DNA from: Candidatus Poseidoniales archaeon
GTDB lineage: Archaea; Thermoplasmatota; Poseidoniia; Poseidoniales; Poseidoniaceae
Assembly: GCA_003602665.1 (NCBI GenBank)
Contig: QQSG01000028.1
Location: 30,527-42,943 of the forward strand
Direction: 5' to 3'
DNA length: 12,417 bases
The notes under the pieces are model-generated. The model was not told the DNA's origin, searched no databases, and saw only the letters and a list, made by a program, of their open reading frames with translations. The translations under genes and the position numbers were made by a program. Positions within the stretch are counted from its first letter, which is position 1. Each line of letters begins with the position of its first letter. This document shows positions 1 through 6,257 of this stretch, piece by piece.

Positions 1-2
1 CC

Positions 3-1781
3 CACGATCCCTCATTTGCTGTGAAACTTGAACAATCTTTGAGAGAACTTGATCCTGATGTGGTTTTCACACAAGACGGTAATACGCTTACTCTTCCAGC
101 CTTATTGGCACATGCAAAGAAGAATGAGCAGACTTTGAAGCTCGGTCGTAATTCTTCCATTCTTCGTCAAATAGGGGTGGCGAGAACAGTACACTCCTAC
201 GGACAAGTTCTACGCAGCGATCCCCAATTTTCGTTTGAAGGCCGAATCCATATCGATTTTTCTTCCAGTTTTATGTTTAAAGAAGGAGGGCTCTCTGGCC
301 TGTATGAATTAGCGGTTGTCTCCGCTACACGCATAAGCGATGCTGCCCGTAAATCACCTGGGTCGGTGATTAGTGCCATTCAGAATAGAGTAGCGATGGA
401 AGATGATGTTCTTGTTCCGTGGAAAAAAACTAGGCCAGAAGATACGAAGAGTGCTTGGGACCTTCTTCAATCAGATCGAGGTGGACTTTACCTTGATAGT
501 AAACCTGGAGTTTATTCTGATGTCATTGAACTGGATTTCGCCAGCCTCTTTCCAAGTATTATTGCAACCCGAAATATATCCCCTGAAACCTTGAACTGCA
601 GTTGTTGTCAACCAGCAAACAATACTGCACCGCTACCACTGCATCCGGAATCTGCAAAAAAGAAATTTCAGTTGCATGAACGACAATGGCAGTCTGCAAG
701 CCTTGCTTTTCCACGCTATTCATCGACTGCATTCCAAGTACCAGGGCTTTCGACGCACACATGTGGTCGAATTCATGGCTTCCTCGGCCGCGTCGTCGCT
801 CCACTGATTGAACGAAGAAAACAATTGAAGGAGCAAGTAAAGCAAAAAAAAGATCCAGCAGATCGGCAACAGAATGCTCTGAAATGGCTTCTTGTCACTT
901 GTTTCGGCTACACTGGTTATCGAAACGCTCGGTTTGGACGTATTGAAGCACATGAAGCCATTTGTGCTTGGGCGAGGGAACTTCTTCTACAGACTATTGA
1001 ACACGCTCAACAATCTGGATGGGAAGTTCTTCATGCCATCGTTGATTCTGTTTGGGTCCGTGATGTGCAAGGAAGGACATATGAGCAGCAACACAAAGAT
1101 GCTTTGACTTTGGCCAAGGAAGTACAGTCACTCACAGGAATTCCTCTTGAATATGAGGGGACGTACGATTGTATTGCATTTTTACCAAGTCGAGTTCATT
1201 CAGGGGGTTCTCTCACTAAATATTGGGCGTATGGGGCGGAAGGTTTGAAAATCAGAGGACTTGAATTACGTCAACATTCAACCTGTCAATGGATTCGTGA
1301 CCTCCAACAACAAGCGTTGCAGATTCTCTCAAAAGCTACTGATCTAAGAGATGGTCTTCCATCGTATTCTGTTCAGAAAACCGTTCAGAATTTACTGCTT
1401 GAGGAACTTGAGAAACTTGAGAATGGAAAGATTACAATCGGTGATCTTCTGATCGCTCAAAGAATTTCAAGGGAACCAACTCAAGGTTCGGTACAATCTT
1501 TGGCAATGCTTGCTTTCCAAAGGCATCAGGTACATGGCTTCCCGCTTACTCTTGGCTCAAAAGCACGATTCCTTGTTCGAGAGAAAGATGTGATGAATCC
1601 ACTCTATCGAGTTCTTTTGGCCCAAGAATGTTCTGATTTGAATATAACAACTCGAAAAATCGATTTAGCATATTATAGACAGCAAGCGATTCGAGCTATG
1701 TGGGCAATACTCACTCCATTTGGGTGGGAAGAACATCAATTGACAGAAGTGGGTGTTGTACGACTTGACAAGTGGATGTGA
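3..1781 (+). CDS. polB: Family B DNA polymerase, PolB2-like, 5'-truncated by window edge
   Basis: The reading frame is open to the left edge (codons from base 3), so the gene starts outside the window; the GTG at 21 is only an internal codon. Numbering from that GTG: residues 9-35 resemble the ExoII region, but the usual FDLP aspartate is threonine (TLTLP, 22-26). Residues 75-125 match the region before the palm (GRIHIDF, then ARKSPGSVISAIQ). Motif A is intact (DFASLFPSII, D172-I181). Motif B is K288 to G296 (KWLLVTCFG). Motif C reads HAIVDS, keeping the second Asp (D342) but losing the first of the usual DTD. The thumb-side KxY region is LTKYWAY, 398-404. The altered motifs B and C and the decayed exonuclease recall the archaeal PolB2 clade, described as partly or wholly inactivated. 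Proofreading is probably absent; polymerase activity is uncertain. Residues 193-196 and 248 supply four cysteines between motifs A and B. The 3' end overlaps the opposing RecA-like gene by 71 bases. Confidence 0.9.
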   Translation, partial: HDPSFAVKLEQSLRELDPDVVFTQDGNTLTLPALLAHAKKNEQTLKLGRNSSILRQIGVARTVHSYGQVLRSDPQFSFEGRIHIDFSSSFMFKEGGLSGLYELAVVSATRISDAARKSPGSVISAIQNRVAMEDDVLVPWKKTRPEDTKSAWDLLQSDRGGLYLDSKPGVYSDVIELDFASLFPSIIATRNISPETLNCSCCQPANNTAPLPLHPESAKKKFQLHERQWQSASLAFPRYSSTAFQVPGLSTHTCGRIHGFLGRVVAPLIERRKQLKEQVKQKKDPADRQQNALKWLLVTCFGYTGYRNARFGRIEAHEAICAWARELLLQTIEHAQQSGWEVLHAIVDSVWVRDVQGRTYEQQHKDALTLAKEVQSLTGIPLEYEGTYDCIAFLPSRVHSGGSLTKYWAYGAEGLKIRGLELRQHSTCQWIRDLQQQALQILSKATDLRDGLPSYSVQKTVQNLLLEELEKLENGKITIGDLLIAQRISREPTQGSVQSLAMLAFQRHQVHGFPLTLGSKARFLVREKDVMNPLYRVLLAQECSDLNITTRKIDLAYYRQQAIRAMWAILTPFGWEEHQLTEVGVVRLDKWM

Positions 1782-2448
1782 AGGAACCAAGTCTCAATTG
1801 GGATTGATTTCTCATTATAGGAAGAACTCGAAGTGTTGTTTCTGACTTGTTGGTATTTCTCAGAAACAATACCCTTTTCCTTGCCGTCTGCCAATACCCA
1901 TGCAAATGTCGATCAGCATGTATCTTCACCGTATGTTTTAATTGTTGATGAAGTCTACTTTTCACATGTCCATCTATGATGATTACTGCACAGTGTTTGG
2001 ACAATTTTTGTAATGAATGTAAGCAATGACGAAGGATTGCTCGCCCCTCATATCGACGTATTTGCTCATCGAGAAACATTGCTAATAATCCATCAACAAC
2101 GACCAATGAAGCCTTTGTGAGGAGTGTTTCTTGATGTACACGAAGAATCAGTGCATGGAGCTGATGAAGTGTGAATCCCCGTCCAATGTAGAGTCGACGT
2201 AAGCCTTCTTCAAGACCACATTTTCGATATCTTAATGGTTCAAAAAAAGTACTCGGATCGAATCGATGTGCTCCATCAATCCAATGGACTGTCTGATTTT
2301 CACTAAGTAAAGCAACAGTAGTTTCCTGAGCAAGGAAACCGATTTCTTTACCAAAATATCCTGGTCCTTCAATCCATGTTATGCCTCTCTTCATGAGGAG
2401 ACGTTCAGGAGAAATTGATGTTTCTTCTATTGCTTCAATATCCTTCAT
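1711..2448 (-). CDS. RecA/RadB-like ATPase-fold protein with altered Walker A
   Basis: A 245-residue protein with the core RecA fold and no N-terminal helix-hairpin-helix domain, so RadB-sized rather than RadA-sized. Walker A is EGPGYFGKE (27-35): the spacing G-x4-G-K is kept, but the final T/S is Glu35. The segment WIDGAHRFDP (56-65) sits where RadA/RadB have the strand after the P-loop helix. LYIGRGFTLHQL (86-97) matches the RAFT-x-HQL pattern of RadA-like proteins. Walker B is SLVVVDG (114-120, D119). The C-terminal third is basic and less recognisable. The ATG start is supported by GGTGA four bases upstream. The gene is divergent from the Y-family polymerase and converges on the family B polymerase, overlapping it tail-to-tail. 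I infer a recombination-mediator or polymerase-loading role, as proposed for bacterial ImuA; ATP hydrolysis is doubtful because the Mg-binding T/S is missing. It could instead be a diverged RadB. Confidence 0.8.
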   Translation of the reverse strand: MKDIEAIEETSISPERLLMKRGITWIEGPGYFGKEIGFLAQETTVALLSENQTVHWIDGAHRFDPSTFFEPLRYRKCGLEEGLRRLYIGRGFTLHQLHALILRVHQETLLTKASLVVVDGLLAMFLDEQIRRYEGRAILRHCLHSLQKLSKHCAVIIIDGHVKSRLHQQLKHTVKIHADRHLHGYWQTARKRVLFLRNTNKSETTLRVLPIMRNQSQLRLGSFTSTCQVVQHPLLSIDVLPTQME

Positions 2449-2521
2449 ATGTTCACCAAGTATTGTTGTCCGGCGAGGACAGTAGGGTTACATTTCGCAG
2501 GGGGTATTATGAAAGTGAAGG
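2449..2521. promoter_or_regulatory. Divergent promoter region, RecA-like gene / dinB
   Basis: Seventy-three bases separate two divergent start codons, so both promoters must lie here or inside the genes. GGTGA on the minus strand (bases 2453-2457) is the Shine-Dalgarno of the RecA-like gene. AGTGA (2514-2518) is a weaker one for dinB. TTACATTT near 2488-2495 is a possible TATA element about 30 bases before the dinB ATG, but it is a poor match. No TATA box is convincing on either strand. Confidence 0.45.
2467..2481. repeat. Short palindrome TGTCC-N5-GGACA
   Basis: Perfect 5-bp arms (2467-2471 and 2477-2481) flank the spacer GGCGA. It lies between the two divergent repair genes, 18 bases from the RecA-like start and 40 from the dinB start. 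This is where a repressor controlling both could bind. Arms this short with a free spacer can easily occur by chance, so an operator role is only a suggestion. Confidence 0.3.
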
Positions 2522-3670
2522 ATGAATTTCAAACACCTTCGACCATCGTCGTGGATTGTGAGCGAACCTCGTATCCTGATTCATTGTGACCTCGATGCGT
2601 TTTTTGCATCGGTCGAGATGCTTCATCATGGTTTTCCTGAAGACCAACCATTGATTATTGGTTCCGATCCTCAGCAGGGTAGAGGAAGAGGCATTGTTTC
2701 GACCTGTAATTATGCCGCTCGGACCTACGGTGTGCGCTCCGCAATGCCAATCACGGAAGCTTGGAGACGTTGTCCTGGAAGCCCTTATGGGCCAGGTAGA
2801 TATATTCGAGGAACTCGTTCATTGTATTCTATGGCTTCTCGACGAGTCATGAAGATCTTACGCAAATATGCCGATAAATTCGAGCAGGCGAGTATCGATG
2901 AAGCGTATCTTGACATAACAGATTACACAAAAGGAGACTGGGATGAAGCATTAGGCCTTGCGCGACGAATAAAGCATGAGATTTCTGATTCAGTAGGATT
3001 GACTGCTTCCTTTGGAATAGGACCTACAAGAGTTGTTGCTAAAATGTCTTCAGAAGTCAATAAACCAAATGGAATTCACCGAGTATTGCCTGATGAAATT
3101 CAATCCTTCTTTCAACAACGTTCTGTGCGTGAAGTGCCGGGGATTGGTCCAAAAACAGCTAACCGATTGGCAGAATGGGGTATATCGACAGTGGATGAGG
3201 CATCGGAATTAGGCGAACTCGCATTGGCAAGGATGACCTCAGAACGCTTTTCATCATGGCTTCTACGTGTTGTGGATGGGACTACGTCAAATGAAGTAAG
3301 CCCAATCCGTTCACGTCGGTCAATCGGAAAAGAGCGTACATTTCCTGTGGACCAATCGAATCATGAAGTAGTTCTAGAAGTCCTCGAAAACCTAACTGTT
3401 AGAGTCATGGCCAAAGCAAGAGAAGAAGGTATTGCAGGAAGACTTGCTGAGGTTAAGTTACGGTATACCGGATTCGAGACACACACTCATGGACGTTCAA
3501 TTCCAGTTGCAATGGATGATACTGATGTATTTTTACGTCAAGTTCGAATGCTTTTTGCCCAAAATGTCAATCAAGAACAAAACATACGACTCGTTGGTTT
3601 TCGCTTGGGGCAGTTGGAAGAAATCGATCATCGTCAAACCACATTAGATGGTATTGATGAATCAGAGTAA
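2522..3670 (+). CDS. dinB: Y-family DNA polymerase (DinB/Dpo4 type, Pol IV)
   Basis: A 382-residue translesion polymerase, slightly longer than Dpo4. The first palm motif is HCDLDAFFASVE (21-32), with catalytic D23 and steric gate F28. The second is SIDEAYLDI (124-132), with D126 and E127. The finger segment YAARTYGVRSAMP is at 64-76. GIGPTRVVAKMSS (166-177) and the helix-hairpin-helix VPGIGPKTANRLAEWGI (205-221) form the thumb. RRSIGKERTF (265-274) opens the little-finger domain. All catalytic acids are present, so it should be active, unlike bacterial ImuB. The C-terminus has QTTLDGI (372-378), resembling a PCNA-interacting peptide but lacking the usual terminal aromatic pair. The ATG at 2522 has AGTGA three bases upstream. 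A GTG at 2558 would give a more Dpo4-like N-terminus but lacks a ribosome site. The 3' end overlaps valS by 9 bases in convergent orientation. Confidence 0.95.
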   Translation: MNFKHLRPSSWIVSEPRILIHCDLDAFFASVEMLHHGFPEDQPLIIGSDPQQGRGRGIVSTCNYAARTYGVRSAMPITEAWRRCPGSPYGPGRYIRGTRSLYSMASRRVMKILRKYADKFEQASIDEAYLDITDYTKGDWDEALGLARRIKHEISDSVGLTASFGIGPTRVVAKMSSEVNKPNGIHRVLPDEIQSFFQQRSVREVPGIGPKTANRLAEWGISTVDEASELGELALARMTSERFSSWLLRVVDGTTSNEVSPIRSRRSIGKERTFPVDQSNHEVVLEVLENLTVRVMAKAREEGIAGRLAEVKLRYTGFETHTHGRSIPVAMDDTDVFLRQVRMLFAQNVNQEQNIRLVGFRLGQLEEIDHRQTTLDGIDESE

Positions 3671-6124
3671 CTTGTGCATCCGGGTTAGAGTGCCATTGAA
3701 TTCTTTAAGGGAATCTGGAACTGCAACACCTTCAATTTCAGCATTGAGTGATAGACCTTGTTCTTTCTTGGTTTTCCAAACCTCACTGTTGAAGGCTTCA
3801 ACATCTGGTGTTAAGTTGTTGAGATGTTCATCAACGGAACCTTGAGCTGGGAATTGGTCCACATCCACCGAACTTTCTCCGTAGAGGGTCATCGAGATGT
3901 GATGGCAGAAGAAAGGACAAACAGGACTGAATGCTGCAAGGAAGTCTTTCAAAATCGTGTGAATTGTCCATGCTGCATGCATATCACCATCATAGAGTCG
4001 AGTTTTTGCCATTTCGAGCCAATGCGATGGTAAAATACCAGTTCCAAAGGTTTTGAGAGCTTGTGTTGCTGTGTAAATATCAAGATTCTGCCAAGAAGAT
4101 TCTACAACCTTCATGGTTGCTGAAAATTCTGAACGAATCCATCTGTCTTCAACAGGGAAGGCACTTGTTGGTTCAACTTCAGGCATATCGAATTGACTTG
4201 CAAATCGAGCAACGTTGAATAATTTCGTTAATACTCCGAAATATTTGGCTTCAATTTCTTCAGGATTGATATGGAAATCGTCACCGACCTGAGCCTCACA
4301 TGCTTTCCATAATCGGAAACATTCGCTTCCAATTTTATTCGCTTTCAAACTGACAGAACCACTTGGGCCTTTGACCTTCCAAGACCCTGTTCGTCCACCA
4401 GCGCCACATTCGAGAACGCTATCAGCATCAATCCCGTTTCCGAGGGACTTTGACATCTTTCGACCCCATGGATCCATCCCGAGCCCATCAATCCAGACGT
4501 GCTGAAATCCAGGTTTGTCTAGTAGGAGAGTGGACTTAAGGAGCGTGTAATACAACCATGTTCGAACAATTTCTTTTCCTTGGGGTCTTAATGCTGTAGG
4601 AAATGCTTTCTCAAAGACTTCTGGATGATTTAGATAACCACTTACGAAGAGATTGGAATTGGAAGAATCCATCCATGTGTCGAATACCTTTTCCTCGCCA
4701 CGAATTTCACCGAGTGAGTTTTTCATTTCTTCATAGGAACCGATGTCTTCTCTTGATTCGCGTTCAAGAACTCGAGATTCGAGAGGTGGATGTTCCTTCC
4801 AAGGTTGAACGTAGGTTCCAGAGGGGGGCACAACAATGAATTGTTCATCTTCAGAATACCAAATAGGAATCTCAGTATGGTACCATCGGCGTCGAGATAT
4901 TGGCCAATCGATGCTAATGTTATCCATCCAGTCGAGCAAAAATTGTCGGTTCCTAGGGGGATGGAATTCAATTTCATCAATATGCTCACGCATTCTATCC
5001 TGAATGTGAGTCTGGCGTACATACCACTCTTTGAGAAGAATGATTTCGACAGGATTTTTACCACGTTCAGAGACTGGGATTTCCTGTGAGCGCTCTTCAA
5101 TCTGTGAAATCATTCCTGCTTCTTCGAGCATTTCAGTTGCTTTTTTTCTTGCCTCTATAACACGTAATCCAGAGAGGTCCGCTGAGATGTTAGTCATGCA
5201 ACCATCGAGATCTATGGCTTGATATGGAGTCAACCCAAGTTCTCGGAAAACCGCTACATCGTTTTGATCACCAAAGGAGCAAACCATCAAAATACCACTT
5301 CCAAATTCAGACTTAACAGACGGATGGGTTTGAATCTCAACAGATGTTTCTCTCCCATTTACTGGCATTGGTAGTATTGCTTTTTTCCCAACCAGGTGTT
5401 GATATCGTTGATCATCAGGGTGGACCACAACTACGCCACAGGCACAAATCATCTCTGGTCGTGTAGTCGAGATTATCAATTCTTCACCTGTATCCGTTTG
5501 CCACTTTACATCGACAAGCTTCGTATTTCTAGAAATACGCTCAACTTCTGCATCAGCAATGGTTGTTCCTTCAACTGGGTCGTAGATGTTTGGACGAAGA
5601 TCTTCAATGATGTCTCCCTTCTTGAATAAATCAATGAAAATCGATTGTGTAACAGCCCGATAGTCAGGAGCATCTGTAAGGTATTCTGCAGCAAAGTCAC
5701 ATGACAATCCTACGCGAGCAGCAGTCTTTCTCATGGCTTGTGTGAATGTTTCAATTGTCTCTCTGCACAACGTTAGGAATTCTTCTCGATCGTATGTCTT
5801 CATCTTCCTTTTCGTATTCTTTTCTACGGTAAATTCGATGTTTATACCGTTCCTATCGACGCCCCAAGGGAAGTATACTTCTTTCCCAAGTAATCTCTGT
5901 GAACGAGCAATAACATCAATCATTGAATATTGTGCAACTGCACCTATGTGCCATGTTCCTGATGGATAAGGAGGTGGTGTATCAACCACAAATAGAGGCT
6001 TTCCACTCGATGGCAGGAAACCATATCGTTGTTGATATGTCTCTGAATCAGCGTAATGTTCCTCTTGGATTTTCTTCTCTAGGTCGATTGACCATCGCTT
6101 CTCTGGTAGTCTTGGAGTACTCAT
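3662..6124 (-). CDS. valS: Valyl-tRNA synthetase
   Basis: Class I synthetase charging tRNA-Val with valine in the cytoplasm, 820 residues from the chosen ATG. The HIGH motif is PYPSGTWHIGA (52-62) and KMSKS is at 556-560, followed by LGN. The CP1 editing domain holds IISTTRPE (217-224) and FGSGILMVCSFGDQNDV (274-290), close to the archaeal ValRS pattern with a GDxxDV element. RPQGKEIVRTWLYYTLL (513-529) and DWPISRRRW (406-414) are further class I landmarks. The anticodon-binding helical domain fills about 625-760. There is no long C-terminal coiled coil, as in other archaeal enzymes. Between VLE and ECFRLW (about 572-600) lies a segment of roughly 27 residues, rich in Gly, Ser and Lys, that interrupts the usual YGADALR region. 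The ATG at 6124 is preferred over a GTG at 6133, because GGTG (6131-6134 on the minus strand) sits 6 bases before the ATG and overlaps that GTG. It converges on dinB and diverges from the exporter gene. Confidence 0.95.
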   Translation of the reverse strand: MSTPRLPEKRWSIDLEKKIQEEHYADSETYQQRYGFLPSSGKPLFVVDTPPPYPSGTWHIGAVAQYSMIDVIARSQRLLGKEVYFPWGVDRNGINIEFTVEKNTKRKMKTYDREEFLTLCRETIETFTQAMRKTAARVGLSCDFAAEYLTDAPDYRAVTQSIFIDLFKKGDIIEDLRPNIYDPVEGTTIADAEVERISRNTKLVDVKWQTDTGEELIISTTRPEMICACGVVVVHPDDQRYQHLVGKKAILPMPVNGRETSVEIQTHPSVKSEFGSGILMVCSFGDQNDVAVFRELGLTPYQAIDLDGCMTNISADLSGLRVIEARKKATEMLEEAGMISQIEERSQEIPVSERGKNPVEIILLKEWYVRQTHIQDRMREHIDEIEFHPPRNRQFLLDWMDNISIDWPISRRRWYHTEIPIWYSEDEQFIVVPPSGTYVQPWKEHPPLESRVLERESREDIGSYEEMKNSLGEIRGEEKVFDTWMDSSNSNLFVSGYLNHPEVFEKAFPTALRPQGKEIVRTWLYYTLLKSTLLLDKPGFQHVWIDGLGMDPWGRKMSKSLGNGIDADSVLECGAGGRTGSWKVKGPSGSVSLKANKIGSECFRLWKACEAQVGDDFHINPEEIEAKYFGVLTKLFNVARFASQFDMPEVEPTSAFPVEDRWIRSEFSATMKVVESSWQNLDIYTATQALKTFGTGILPSHWLEMAKTRLYDGDMHAAWTIHTILKDFLAAFSPVCPFFCHHISMTLYGESSVDVDQFPAQGSVDEHLNNLTPDVEAFNSEVWKTKKEQGLSLNAEIEGVAVPDSLKEFNGTLTRMHKLL

Positions 6125-6257
6125 TTTCTGCACCGGCCCAGCCCCCAGTTAACGGGAGGGTCCAGCCGGCCCTCAGGATATTTGTTTTTGAACGGTTCCC
6201 TCACAAACCAACGGCAATCCTTTCAATGTCGGTGTAGAGGGGGGGGCAGGTTGCACT
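6125..6257. promoter_or_regulatory. Divergent intergenic region, valS / RND exporter
   Basis: These 133 bases hold the start signals of both flanking genes. The valS ribosome site (GGTG, minus strand, 6131-6134) is followed by a GC-rich block to about 6176. Then comes an AT-rich stretch (6177-6190) that reads AAATATCC on the minus strand and could be a valS TATA element. AGGT at 6248-6251 is the Shine-Dalgarno of the exporter. A run of eight G lies at 6239-6246. I found no convincing TATA box for the exporter and no tRNA cloverleaf. Confidence 0.5.
6156..6174. repeat. GC-rich hairpin in valS/exporter intergenic region
   Basis: GAGGGTC (6156-6162) can pair with GGCCCTC (6168-6174) around the five-base loop CAGCC. 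On the plus-strand RNA this gives seven pairs, one of them G-U; on the minus strand the same site gives five clean pairs. It lies 32 bases upstream of the valS ATG. It may be part of the valS leader or a promoter-proximal protein site. No T-run follows, so a terminator is unlikely. Confidence 0.4.

Noticed and set aside
21..23. GTG as the true start of the family B polymerase
   Set aside because: The frame is open upstream to the window edge, there is no ribosome site, and the N-terminal and early exonuclease regions expected for the family would be missing.
4723..5100. 125-residue minus-strand frame and a 99-residue plus-strand frame at 4790-5089
   Set aside because: Both lie inside valS, whose conserved motifs fix the coding frame; they are shadow frames.
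6156..6174. Intrinsic terminator
   Set aside because: The gap lies between divergent starts and no T-run directly follows the stem on either strand.
5923..6237. 104-residue plus-strand frame reaching into the intergenic region
   Set aside because: Most of it is antisense to the valS N-terminus including HIGH; the remainder is low-complexity GC-rich leader, with no recognisable motif.
6134..6257. Possible tRNA or structured RNA in the GC-rich gap
   Set aside because: Only one short hairpin forms. No acceptor stem, T-arm consensus or anticodon arm could be placed on either strand.
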